DNA from: Candidatus Rifleibacteriota bacterium
GTDB lineage: Bacteria; Muiribacteriota; Ozemobacteria; Ozemobacterales; Ozemobacteraceae
DNA: 41,011 nucleotides
Assembly: GCA_018818125.1 (NCBI GenBank)
Contig: JAHISQ010000187.1
Coordinates: forward strand, 1 to 41,011
Reading direction: 5' to 3'
Shown: one piece after another, positions 1 through 8,449 of the stretch
Layout: each line of letters opens with the position of its first letter
Position numbering within the stretch: the stretch's first letter is position 1
Position numbers and translations under genes: made by a program
The notes under the pieces: generated by a model
Seen by the model: only the letters and a program-made list of their open reading frames with translations
The model's database searches: none
What the model was told of the DNA's origin: nothing

Positions 1-54
1 CTTGGTGCTTTCAAGATCAACAATTTTTTCGGGGTCAAAGTTGGTGAAGTCCAT
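1..54 (-). CDS. Start of a reverse-strand gene cut by the window edge (unknown product)
   Basis: Reading the reverse strand from an ATG at 54-52, the frame stays open to the window edge for 18 codons and begins MDFTNFDPEKIVDLESTK. That is too short to assign a family. No strong Shine-Dalgarno sequence is visible upstream. It would be divergent from the membrane protein gene that starts at 256. The call rests only on an open frame with plausible protein composition. Confidence 0.4.
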   Translation of the reverse strand, partial: MDFTNFDPEKIVDLESTK

Positions 55-255
55 GTGTGATATTCTAATTCTCTGAAGGCAAAAAGTACACGCTTTTCTT
101 GCGAGAAAATTTTTAGTACCGCGAATTATTGAGAAGATACTTTTTTATTGCCATTTGAGCAGAGTAACATCAAAAGTCCACTCCTGCAAATGAGAAGTTT
201 GGTATTTGTCAGCAAATGCATTGAAAAAGTAGAATGGTTAGATTAGCATCATGGC

Positions 256-2328
256 ATGGTAGAGTTCATTGGGTTATCAGTTGGCATTTTACTGCAGATA
301 CTCTTCTGCGCTTTTCTGGCAGGTTCATCAACAATTATTGCAAGACAACTTCTGCCAAAGAGAGATATTGTTGAACAGGTATGTGCCAGCGGAGTAATTT
401 TCTTCTGGTTCGCCAGCCTGATTTTTAATATTCTGATAAACCTCAAACTTTTTTATCCGATACCGGCACTGGCTTTATCGGCAACAGTGTTTTTAGTAGT
501 TTACAGAAAAACACCAGAAAAACAGTATCTACTTAATTTTTGGAACAAGCTTTTTAAATTCTCTGGCATTGTATTTCGACTATGCAATAAAAGCATGACC
601 GGTGCGACATTCACTTTCGTTGCATTTGCCTGCCTGCTGCTTACTCGCTCAATGCTTTTGCCTATGATTAGCTGGGACTCACTGGCATACCACACATTAA
701 AGGCCAATTTATGGGTACAGAGTGCCTGCCATTACACATTAGAAAGCCCTGGACTGTGGGAGTCCTATAGAACATTCTTTGGCGGTGGCGAGGCGTTTAC
801 TGCTCTGGCAATGGTTTTTACTCGCAACGATCTGTTCGGTAGCATCCCAGACTTTTTGCTGTGGCTTCTAATGGGATTCATGGTCTATTCGATCGCACGT
901 GAACTTTCCATAAAAAGTAGCTCTGCCCTTTTGCTTTCAGCAGCTTTCCTGACCACTCCGGTTCTTACAAACGTGGTTGGCAGTGGATATGTTGATAACG
1001 GAATGTCTACATTCTTGCTGGCTGGCATACTATTCTTTTTAAAATTGCTGAAAACAGAAAAACCCTGTTACCTTTTTCTGTCAGCAGCCTCCTATGGTCT
1101 TGCCGGTTCAATCAAGCTCAATGGCCTGGCAATAAGCCTTATCATGATAACTTTTCTGATGATTATGACAAAAATCAGAAATATAGCATCTACCAAGCAA
1201 ATCGCTCTGGCTCTGATTCTATTTGCATGCCCTGTTGTTCCGTGGCTCTGGTTTAATTATCAGGTGTCAGGCTTTATTCTTGGTTCAGCACCGGCAAAGC
1301 TTGGCTCTTTAGTCTTAGGGAAAATGCCGCTCAGCCTTGAATATTTCTTCAGTGACCCCGATATTCAGGCCTATTCATTTCAGCCTGAGCTTAAATCTTT
1401 AGTTCAAGCATTGTCTTCAACTGGTCTATTTTCCATAATTCTGTTTTTAGCAGTTCTGGGCACGCTCATCCAGATAAAAAAAAGAGAAACAAAGCATTGG
1501 ATAGCAATTATACAAATTTGCGCTGGCCTTGCACTATATTTTTCCCCTTCATTCTCGGTTATCAGGCTCCTCTGGGCAGACTCAAATTGTCGATTCATCA
1601 TTTCTTCTATTATTCTTCTGATCGCCGTTGGCTTCCGGCCTGTCAGTCGTATCACCACAATAAAGAAGGCAATTAGCAGCGTTTGCCTGCTTTCAATTAT
1701 GACAAGCTTTTTATACTATATATGCAGGTTCATATTTTTCAGTAATCAAGTGATCGAGTTACCTTTACTGGTTGCAGCCATTGTTTTATCTGGCTCGGTT
1801 TATTTGACCCTGAAAAAAACACCCTCTACAATGAAGCTTTCCTCGACTAAAAAACTACTGGCACTATTCTTTTTGCTTTTTTGTCTTCCTCTGCTGGGAA
1901 CAATAAAGAGCAGCATCAAGGGAGAGGCTTATGAAAACTCAGTGTTTTTTCATGATTGCCCCAAATACTGGACAGGAGCACTTGCACGCATTAATGGTAA
2001 AAAAGATCTCAGCATTGCATTTTCATATGGAATGAACAAATTATATCACAAGGCCTTCATTGCACCATTCTTCGGAGAGCAGCTGCAAAACAAAATCAGC
2101 TATGTTTCGCCACTCACCAATGGCAAAACGCCGATTTATCATCCAGACTACATAAACAAAGAGTCTTATTCTTACGAAAGCTGGTTCAAAAGACTGCAAG
2201 ATGCCAAAATCACCCATCTGCTGTGCTTCGCCCCGATATGCCAGGAGTTATCATGGGCAAAAAACCATCCGGAATCCTTTATTCAACTTGAAAACAGCAA
2301 GGAATGGGGATTCTTCGAGTTGAAATAA
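256..2328 (+). CDS. Polytopic membrane protein, probable GT-C type glycosyltransferase
   Basis: A 690-residue protein made largely of hydrophobic segments (more than ten likely membrane helices up to about residue 555), followed by a mostly soluble C-terminal stretch of about 130 residues. This is the usual plan of GT-C fold glycosyltransferases (ArnT/PMT/GT39-like), which use lipid-linked sugars on the outer face of the cytoplasmic membrane. The stretch WDSLAYHTLKA near residue 140 sits in the first external loop, where these families carry their acidic catalytic residue. No exact subfamily is recognised. The ATG at 256 has no clear Shine-Dalgarno sequence. The gene ends 6 bases before the end of the convergent gene 2335-4089, which also encodes a large membrane protein. 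Substrate unknown; an O-antigen ligase or flippase is less likely but possible. Confidence 0.75.
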   Translation: MVEFIGLSVGILLQILFCAFLAGSSTIIARQLLPKRDIVEQVCASGVIFFWFASLIFNILINLKLFYPIPALALSATVFLVVYRKTPEKQYLLNFWNKLFKFSGIVFRLCNKSMTGATFTFVAFACLLLTRSMLLPMISWDSLAYHTLKANLWVQSACHYTLESPGLWESYRTFFGGGEAFTALAMVFTRNDLFGSIPDFLLWLLMGFMVYSIARELSIKSSSALLLSAAFLTTPVLTNVVGSGYVDNGMSTFLLAGILFFLKLLKTEKPCYLFLSAASYGLAGSIKLNGLAISLIMITFLMIMTKIRNIASTKQIALALILFACPVVPWLWFNYQVSGFILGSAPAKLGSLVLGKMPLSLEYFFSDPDIQAYSFQPELKSLVQALSSTGLFSIILFLAVLGTLIQIKKRETKHWIAIIQICAGLALYFSPSFSVIRLLWADSNCRFIISSIILLIAVGFRPVSRITTIKKAISSVCLLSIMTSFLYYICRFIFFSNQVIELPLLVAAIVLSGSVYLTLKKTPSTMKLSSTKKLLALFFLLFCLPLLGTIKSSIKGEAYENSVFFHDCPKYWTGALARINGKKDLSIAFSYGMNKLYHKAFIAPFFGEQLQNKISYVSPLTNGKTPIYHPDYINKESYSYESWFKRLQDAKITHLLCFAPICQELSWAKNHPESFIQLENSKEWGFFELK

Positions 2329-2334
2329 AGGTAT

Positions 2335-4089
2335 CTATTTCGGCTTATATATATCCTGCCGAAACTTCCCTTCGTTATTCATTAAACTACCGATCAATAC
2401 GTAATCCCGCTCTAGCGACAAGTCATTGGCAGTAAGGGCCGCGAAAGGAATCGCCCTGGGTCCATCTGGTTCAGTAAGAAGCCACGCCTCTTTTAAATCC
2501 TCATTTTTTACAGCTGCAAGCGTTACGATTGCGAACTCAAGACTTCCGGCGTAATTACCAAGGATCCATGGTGCGCCTATAGCTTTCGCACCAATGAAGT
2601 ATAAGGATGCGGGATATCTGCCCGTCAAATCTATCATCGGCATGCCTGATTTAAAGCCATTATCCTTTACAAGAATCTGGAGTTGGACAAGGTAATTTTC
2701 AGTCTCTTTTGATACAATTATTTTTTCAGCAGAATTAAGGGCCGCAACGGCACCAGTGTAATGTTTCAAGGCATATGGCTGGCGATAGGGGTTATCCATT
2801 CCGGTATTGATGAGCAATATAGCCATAAACAGGATGAAAGCTGACACTGTAGTCATAAATGCAGTAATTTTCTGCTTATCGATAGTTTGGTGAAAGGAAG
2901 TTATCAATTCCAGTATTGGGAGTATCCACAAAGTTGCCATACCTTCTCCCTGGTTCCAATAGTTATAATTAGTTCCGAAAGCATAAATATAATTAAAAAA
3001 AACATATAGAGAAAGTGGCGCAAAAATACGACAAAAAGCTTCTATTTTCATTTGCTTGCTTAAGGCAAGAGAATAAGCAAATGAAGCTGCTACCCCAAAC
3101 GAGAACAATAAAAACATCAGTGAAAAAAGGTCTTTTCTAATAGTCATCTGAGGGGACGAACATAGTCCCAAAACGATCAAAAAAGAGAAACAGGTCAACG
3201 CCAAGGTAATTATGTTCAAAAGACTTTTTGATATCTTAATATTAAAAAGCAGCAGGCATGTAATGAAAAATGATGCAATGAAAACCAACAGAAATAGAAT
3301 TGTATGAGCAAGATCAAGAGGCACTGGGCTAATTTTAAAAATTTCCCATACAGTGTGGGCACAGACTAAAATTGCATCTTTTTCCATACCACGCTGGAAC
3401 CTATGAATAAAAGCAAAAGGTGTTCCATCGGCGTATACGGTAAAACTTACCAGCAAAACTATTGCAGTAGAAGCTGCAATCCACAGCATTCTCCAGGAAA
3501 AGCATCTAAATAACGTCATGAAAATCAATACAAAAATAGGAAGCAGCATGGCAGAAGATGGCTTTCCAATAAAAGTAACAACCCCACCACAACCAAGAAG
3601 AACTCCTGAAGTTATAAGCCGCCGGCTGTCTTCACGAAAAATCAGCAGTGATAACAAAACGGCTAGCATGCCATGACAAGTTAAACTGTTATAATCAGGA
3701 GTCAATGTTGCCCATGGCCTGAATATAAGAAGCCCAGCACAAGCGAAGGGAAAGGCAATAAAAGCGATTTTTCGTTCAACAATATTTTTTAACGAGTAAA
3801 AAAATACCATCGAAGAAAGAAAAAAAGTAATTAGGACGTTTAAATAGCGAAGTTTAACAATGCTTCCACCTGACAAAAAACACATTGGATAATAAAAAAA
3901 ACCATAGGAACTTATGGAAGCGTTGTAAATCCAGGGATTTGAAATCCAGTTCAGATTACACCCTTCGTCTGTAAAATCCAGGCCATATTGACTGTAGTAT
4001 AAGACCTTAAAAAGAAATAAAATACTGACGATAACGACAATTAGTGCTATCGAAAACTGGCTCACTTCTTTATTTGATATCTTTTCCAA
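2335..4089 (-). CDS. Polytopic membrane protein, possible GT-C type glycosyltransferase
   Basis: A 584-residue protein with an N-terminal membrane helix (about residues 12-32), then an external loop containing DFTDEGCNL (about residues 38-46), and further membrane helices to about residue 430. The last 150 residues are soluble. An acidic D-x-x-D-E-G loop after the first helix is typical of GT-C fold enzymes and their uncharacterised relatives. The start is a TTG at 4089-4087, preceded on the reverse strand by AAAGG with about 6 bases spacing; no in-frame ATG lies nearby. It converges on the equally large membrane protein at 256-2328, and the DNA of both is A+T-rich compared with the housekeeping-like genes further along. 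The function is inferred from topology only. Confidence 0.7.
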   Translation of the reverse strand: MEKISNKEVSQFSIALIVVIVSILFLFKVLYYSQYGLDFTDEGCNLNWISNPWIYNASISSYGFFYYPMCFLSGGSIVKLRYLNVLITFFLSSMVFFYSLKNIVERKIAFIAFPFACAGLLIFRPWATLTPDYNSLTCHGMLAVLLSLLIFREDSRRLITSGVLLGCGGVVTFIGKPSSAMLLPIFVLIFMTLFRCFSWRMLWIAASTAIVLLVSFTVYADGTPFAFIHRFQRGMEKDAILVCAHTVWEIFKISPVPLDLAHTILFLLVFIASFFITCLLLFNIKISKSLLNIITLALTCFSFLIVLGLCSSPQMTIRKDLFSLMFLLFSFGVAASFAYSLALSKQMKIEAFCRIFAPLSLYVFFNYIYAFGTNYNYWNQGEGMATLWILPILELITSFHQTIDKQKITAFMTTVSAFILFMAILLINTGMDNPYRQPYALKHYTGAVAALNSAEKIIVSKETENYLVQLQILVKDNGFKSGMPMIDLTGRYPASLYFIGAKAIGAPWILGNYAGSLEFAIVTLAAVKNEDLKEAWLLTEPDGPRAIPFAALTANDLSLERDYVLIGSLMNNEGKFRQDIYKPK

Positions 4090-4418
4090 AAAAAGCCTTT
4101 ACGTCAGCGAATGCTTCAAACTATCACAAACCTATTTCAAAATTTCTGGAAGCTTGGACGGCAAAACCGCAACAATGTTAAAGACAGTTGAGCAAGACTG
4201 ACGACGTCTTAAAACACCCTCTTCTCCCACTGCTCACACCTTCCTTGCGACAAAATTGCCTCCCAATTATAGGGCATTATTAAGAGGTAAGCTATTACTT
4301 TATTAGCACCCCAAACATCTGATCTGAAGCGTGCAAAGAAAAAATCATGGTTCAGCTATTGACAGCAGGTTTTTAACGTACTACACTTGTGCACAGCAAG
4401 TTGTATCGGAGGGTCGTT
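4090..4418. other. Divergent intergenic region, 329 bases, no gene
   Basis: Non-coding spacer between the reverse membrane protein gene and the forward SH3b gene. Its right end holds a good sigma-70 type promoter for the SH3b gene (listed separately). No convincing promoter was found for the reverse gene, and no hairpin terminator, tRNA or repeat was seen in the rest. Confidence 0.6.
4359..4387 (+). promoter_or_regulatory. Sigma-70 type promoter of the SH3b gene
   Basis: A perfect -35 hexamer TTGACA (4359-4364), a 17-base spacer, and a -10 hexamer TACACT (4382-4387, 4 of 6 to consensus). The predicted transcript would begin near 4394, about 25 bases before the GTG at 4419. This excludes the in-frame GTG at 4389, which lies upstream of the likely transcript start. 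Confidence 0.6.
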
Positions 4419-5312
4419 GTGAAAAAAGCGAAGATTATTTCAATTGTGGTGATAATGCTCTCAGTCATTGCTCTGGGCGTTTTCATGGGAAAACAGATGT
4501 TCAAGCTTATGGAAGCTGGTAGTGCGACGCCAGGGCAAACCGTTGTGGCAGGTGGAGACAATGCGACCTCTTCAGTAAAAATACTCTACAGTGCAGACAA
4601 ACCCGGTGAAACAACTTCGACAATAGCTGCTCCGACAGTGATTGAATCCGGTGCTAACATCGCTACATCAGAAGTTGCGTTGGCAAAGGAACCAGAAAAA
4701 GCGGATGACTCCGGCTTTGATCCGAAGGGGCCAAAATGGTTTGCTTACGCATCAGGCGATGGCATAAATGTGAGATCAGGCTCTTCTGTTCAGGACAAGT
4801 TGCTTTTTAAAGTCGCCAAGGGCACCAGAGGCTCGGTTATCGAAAAGAAAAACGGCTGGACACATATCAAGTGGGATTTCAACCGCAAAGAGGGCTGGGT
4901 TCGCGACGATCTACTGGTGCAGGGACCAGCAGCAGTTATGCAGACTATGGTTGCCAACACTGAGGATATTACCAAACTAGACCTGAACAAGATCACTAAA
5001 GAAACCGCCAAAGAAGTGCTCAAAGAGAATCGAATTGCAGTTGCGCTTGCCAAGCCGGCACCCGTCTCTGAAACTGTTAAAACATTTGTCGATGGCGAAA
5101 ACCTGCCTGAACAGGCCCGCATCGAGGTGGTGACTTTTGCCAATATCAGAAGCGGTCCGAGCGTCAGAGACGACATGGTCGCCAAGCTGCCCAAAGGCAT
5201 GGCTGTTAAAATCAAGTCAGTCAAAAAAATTGGCAAATGGCAGTGGTTTGAGATTCTCTTTCAGGACGGCAAGAAATCAGGCTGGACCCGCGAAGACAAC
5301 CTAAAATTCTGA
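4419..5312 (+). CDS. Membrane-anchored protein with two bacterial SH3 (SH3b) domains
   Basis: I chose the GTG at 4419, giving 297 residues, because GGAGGG (4408-4413) lies 5 bases upstream and the promoter lies just before it. The N-terminus is KKAKI followed by a single hydrophobic helix (about residues 6-24) and a long Ala/Thr/Ser-rich linker, so it is probably an inner-membrane anchor or uncleaved signal. Two SH3b domains follow: one with GINVRSGSSVQDKL and GWVRDDLL (about residues 105-165), the other with FANIRSGPSVRDDM and GWTREDNL at the extreme C-terminus. SH3b domains commonly bind cell-wall peptides or target envelope enzymes, so a periplasmic peptidoglycan-binding role is plausible. 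It ends one base before the stop of the convergent gene 5314-6084. There is no catalytic domain. Confidence 0.85.
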   Translation: MKKAKIISIVVIMLSVIALGVFMGKQMFKLMEAGSATPGQTVVAGGDNATSSVKILYSADKPGETTSTIAAPTVIESGANIATSEVALAKEPEKADDSGFDPKGPKWFAYASGDGINVRSGSSVQDKLLFKVAKGTRGSVIEKKNGWTHIKWDFNRKEGWVRDDLLVQGPAAVMQTMVANTEDITKLDLNKITKETAKEVLKENRIAVALAKPAPVSETVKTFVDGENLPEQARIEVVTFANIRSGPSVRDDMVAKLPKGMAVKIKSVKKIGKWQWFEILFQDGKKSGWTREDNLKF

Positions 5313-5313
5313 C

Positions 5314-6084
5314 TCATTTAAAAACGTCGTCGGCAAAGGGCTGGCGATGTGCGAAATCGCGGTTTATTGCTTCGGCCGTATCCTTAGACAGTGATACCGA
5401 GAGCTTGCCACTCTTGAATCTGAACTTGTCGAGAGCAAGCATTTGATTGGCTAACTGCTCAAAAAAGAACTTTCCGGAAAAGTCACGACGCCCCAGCCAA
5501 CTGCAGTCTATTTCGCGAGCTTTACCTCGACGAGTTTGGGTCTCACGAAGAAGTAGCGGCGCACCACAGGCATCAAACTCTTTAACCAATTGACCGGTTT
5601 TTTCGACCTGCCGCATATAAGTCCATAACGCGGCAAGCTGGCGAATCTGGTTCTGGCGCTCACCTTCTATTCCGGTGAACTGCGCATAAACTTCAGAATC
5701 GATACTGTATCCCAACGGCCGGCAGTTTAGGATGAGATTCAGGCGAAAGGTGTATTTTTTGCCGCGTTTTTCTGGGTGCATCGCAGAAACATGTATTATC
5801 ACCTGGGTCTTTTCGGGTGAAATATCTTTGAACCATGCAACGCCGCAACCAAGGCTTTTGAAACCTTTTTTCACCGTGCCTCGATACTGTGCGTTGATTC
5901 TGAAAAATTGCCATTCTTCATTGGCAGGGGAAACCGCTGCAGCTGGCAAATCAGCAGCTGCACCAACCAACACGACAGTCAAAATCATCAACACCAGGAA
6001 GCGCATGTAAGTATTGCCAAGAAACGGCCGCCGCTCAGAGCGAGGCCTAATCGCCTGGGACTCTTTTTCGCCAGAACTCTTCAT
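5314..6084 (-). CDS. Hypothetical secreted or membrane-anchored protein
   Basis: A 256-residue protein, family not recognised. A basic N-terminal tail of about 26 residues precedes a hydrophobic segment (MRFLVLMILTVVLVG, then Ala-rich), so it is exported or anchored by one helix. The rest is soluble, with many Arg, Phe and Gln residues. The ATG at 6084 is supported by a strong GAGGGGGG ribosome site about 7 bases upstream; the internal ATG at 6006 would give a more classical signal peptide but has no such site. It is the last gene of a reverse three-gene operon, 13 bases after the PrsW-like gene, which suggests a shared role with that protease and the zinc-ribbon propeller protein. Function unknown. 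Confidence 0.75.
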   Translation of the reverse strand: MKSSGEKESQAIRPRSERRPFLGNTYMRFLVLMILTVVLVGAAADLPAAAVSPANEEWQFFRINAQYRGTVKKGFKSLGCGVAWFKDISPEKTQVIIHVSAMHPEKRGKKYTFRLNLILNCRPLGYSIDSEVYAQFTGIEGERQNQIRQLAALWTYMRQVEKTGQLVKEFDACGAPLLLRETQTRRGKAREIDCSWLGRRDFSGKFFFEQLANQMLALDKFRFKSGKLSVSLSKDTAEAINRDFAHRQPFADDVFK

Positions 6085-6097
6085 GAAAATCCCCCCC

Positions 6098-6940
6098 TCA
6101 GCTTTCGCTGACCTTCAAAGTAAAATCTCTCTGCTTACGCAATACTCTTGAACCGCAGAACCCACAAAAGCGTGAGCGCTCAATCGAAAAGGCACCACAA
6201 CCGGCACAGATCCTCAAGCCAACCTCTGGGGGCTCATCAACGCGCAGCACTACTATCCAGGCTTCCTGAACACCAAAAAAGAACAACACTACCAGGCTAA
6301 CAATGACTCCACTGGCCGCCTGAATATCAAAATGAAAAACAAGAAAATCGAAAAGACCGTGTATCAGCGCTGCTATCAGCACACCAAGCAGAATGCGCAA
6401 AGAAACCGCCGAAGCGGTCCTGGTTGAGCGAGATAGTGCAACAGCAGCAACTGCCGAGCTAACACAGGAGAAAAACAGGTGTGCACTTGAGCTGATCACA
6501 ATTCTGGGCAAAACAATTCCAGCTCCAAATAAAAGATAATATTGAATATTCTCTAGCAGCGAAAAAGCCAGCGCAGTACCGGCAAAGGCCATAAAAATTG
6601 CTGCGGGACGCTTCAAAAAAGAAATCTGATAACTCGCAAGCAATCCGGCACCGCTTTTCAAGCCTTCTTCAACTATTCCGATCACGCCAACACTTGTCAA
6701 AAGAGTAATCCACCAGGTGCGTGGGCCAGAAATAAAGGTGCGCAAATCGGTTCCCAGATACATTTCTATTGGCACGTATGATAAGCGCGTAATGAGAATC
6801 GCAGCGCCACCAAATAACAAGCCGGTTACAAAGGCATTGCGGAGCTCGACATCAACCCAATTTCGCCGAAAAATCAGGTAAAACAGACATATTGGCAACA
6901 AAAGCAGCACCGGAAAAAGCAACGCGTCAATAGATGTCAA
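6098..6940 (-). CDS. PrsW-family intramembrane metalloprotease with C-terminal zinc ribbon
   Basis: A 280-residue polytopic membrane protein carrying the PrsW/CAAX-protease-like motifs in order: EEGLK (E91, E92, K95), LLENIQYYLL (E130, N131, Y134), HLFF (H154) and HGLFDF (H194, D198). These residues bind the catalytic metal in the family, which cleaves membrane-embedded substrates; in Bacillus PrsW acts on an anti-sigma factor. After the last helix the C-terminus has two Cys pairs, CAGC and CGFC (about residues 243-260), a rubredoxin-like zinc ribbon not found in the classic enzyme. The start is a TTG directly after the stop of the upstream gene, with CAGGG nearby, so translation is probably coupled. 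It lies in an operon with the zinc-ribbon propeller gene. The substrate is unknown; no anti-sigma factor is in the window. Confidence 0.85.
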   Translation of the reverse strand: MTSIDALLFPVLLLLPICLFYLIFRRNWVDVELRNAFVTGLLFGGAAILITRLSYVPIEMYLGTDLRTFISGPRTWWITLLTSVGVIGIVEEGLKSGAGLLASYQISFLKRPAAIFMAFAGTALAFSLLENIQYYLLFGAGIVLPRIVISSSAHLFFSCVSSAVAAVALSRSTRTASAVSLRILLGVLIAALIHGLFDFLVFHFDIQAASGVIVSLVVLFFFGVQEAWIVVLRVDEPPEVGLRICAGCGAFSIERSRFCGFCGSRVLRKQRDFTLKVSES

Positions 6941-8353
6941 TCAGTTACCCTGAGGCTCAGATTTGAATCGCGCAAAATACAGGTTGCGATTGTTTGCAAT
7001 GCTGGCGTGAAAAACAAAACCCGAGCTGTCGGCGGCCCAGACTGGTCTAAAATAATCAGCTTTCCCCAGAGGCCTGATCACAACCTCATCACCGCTTAGC
7101 AATTGGCGTATCACCAGCACGTTTTTGCTTCCGTCATCGCTCTCTGACCTCACGTAGGCCAGCGCGCTTCCGTCTGGAGAAATATCAGGCAGCCAGTTTC
7201 GATGCTCGTCGGCAACCACTGGCTGTGCTTCACCAAGAGGATTAAGCTGAATCTTCATGATATGCGACTTTTTCATATATGTATAAATTCTGGAAAAATA
7301 CAAAGTCGAGCCATCTGTCGACCAACGTGGCTCACGGTCATCCTCAGGGCTGCTAGTCAATTGCAACAGGTTGTCGCCATCAATGCCAATCAACCAGATA
7401 TTGTTGGCGCCGCCCTTCTGGCTAGAGACAAAGGCTACCAGACGACCATCAGGCGAAACCGCACACATCATGTTCTTGCTGTCACCGCTGGTTAATGCTT
7501 TCGCCTTACTGGTTCTGCGATCATACACAAACAAATGTTCAGGACTGGCACTGTCGCTGGAAAAAACAATCTTGCCGCCATCTGGCGTGAGTTCAGGTGT
7601 CCAGACGTTACCAGCCCACTCAAAGACGCGCACAGGCTGATCTGCGAGCATAGGTTTCTTGCTGAAGCACTGGTAAATGCTTTTGCCATTAACCTTAAGA
7701 CGATTAGAGGAAAAAATAAGTTCGCTGCCATCGCGAGAAAGCGAACCGTGGTAGTTGCTGCTTGAGCCTTTTTCGAGAGTATCGACACTGGCATAAACCA
7801 GGCGACCAAGCTTTATCGGCACACTCGCAACCGGCACAGTAACGTCAGCAATTTTGGCAACGCCAACTGGAATCTGATCTGCTGACTGGGATGCAACCAC
7901 GCCCATTGTCTCGGAAGCAGCCACTGTCTGGATCGAAGCCGACGCATTCCCAGTCTGATCAATCACTCCTTGTGCCGTCGGAGCTTCATGAAAGCCGACA
8001 GCATCGGCAGACTCAATAGCTGAAGTTGCAACCTCAGCTTGCCCGTCTGGACCTGTGTCTGGAACCGAAACCGCTGTCAAATCAGGCTGGTTCGACGCAG
8101 ACGACTGGGCAACAACTGCAGCCTGGCTGGCGGTTTCCGGAGAATTGAGGGCACCTAAAAATGAGTGTTCCCAGGCACGACCTTTGAAGACGACTGTATC
8201 AAAAAGACTACCGGCAACAGCGCCGGCCAGAAAAATAAACAAACCAAGAATCATGCGACGACGATAGCGCTGGCGCCGCTTTTGCAGGGTATCGCAGTCG
8301 GGGCAGTTGACAACCCTTGACGGCAACTTACTTCCGCATCTAAAACAATACAT
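6941..8353 (-). CDS. Zinc-ribbon, single-helix protein with TolB-like (PD40) beta-propeller
   Basis: A 470-residue protein. Residues 3-20 form a zinc ribbon (CFRC and CPDC pairs), followed by a basic stretch and one membrane helix (about 33-52). A Ser/Thr/Ala-rich, probably disordered linker of about 120 residues comes next. The last 290 residues hold repeated strands of the PD40/TolB type, with signatures such as SRDGSELIFSSN, TPDGGKIVFSSD, SPDGRLVAFVSS and SPDGSALAYVRS. The topology implies a cytoplasmic zinc ribbon and a periplasmic propeller, a plausible sensor or scaffold. The ATG has a good AAGGAGAA ribosome site 6 bases upstream and a promoter further up. It is the first gene of the operon with the PrsW-like protease. 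It is not TolB itself, since the Tol-Pal neighbours are absent. Confidence 0.85.
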   Translation of the reverse strand: MYCFRCGSKLPSRVVNCPDCDTLQKRRQRYRRRMILGLFIFLAGAVAGSLFDTVVFKGRAWEHSFLGALNSPETASQAAVVAQSSASNQPDLTAVSVPDTGPDGQAEVATSAIESADAVGFHEAPTAQGVIDQTGNASASIQTVAASETMGVVASQSADQIPVGVAKIADVTVPVASVPIKLGRLVYASVDTLEKGSSSNYHGSLSRDGSELIFSSNRLKVNGKSIYQCFSKKPMLADQPVRVFEWAGNVWTPELTPDGGKIVFSSDSASPEHLFVYDRRTSKAKALTSGDSKNMMCAVSPDGRLVAFVSSQKGGANNIWLIGIDGDNLLQLTSSPEDDREPRWSTDGSTLYFSRIYTYMKKSHIMKIQLNPLGEAQPVVADEHRNWLPDISPDGSALAYVRSESDDGSKNVLVIRQLLSGDEVVIRPLGKADYFRPVWAADSSGFVFHASIANNRNLYFARFKSEPQGN

Positions 8354-8383
8354 TTGAGTTCTCCTTGAAAATTTCGCAATTGA

Positions 8384-8410
8384 ATTATACCCTATCCTGC
8401 CGCTTGTTAA
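8384..8410 (-). promoter_or_regulatory. Promoter of the zinc-ribbon propeller / PrsW operon
   Basis: On the reverse strand a -35 like TTAACA (8410-8405) and a perfect -10 TATAAT (8389-8384) are separated by 15 bases, shorter than the optimum. The transcript would start near 8377, about 24 bases before the ATG at 8353. Confidence 0.45.
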
Positions 8411-8449
8411 AACACCAAAGGCGATTTTTTGGCATTAATAGGAAAAACT

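Noticed and set aside
4389..4418. Upstream GTG start for the SH3b gene
   Set aside because: It lies at the -10 end of the promoter, before the likely transcript start, and has no ribosome site; the GTG at 4419 has GGAGGG.
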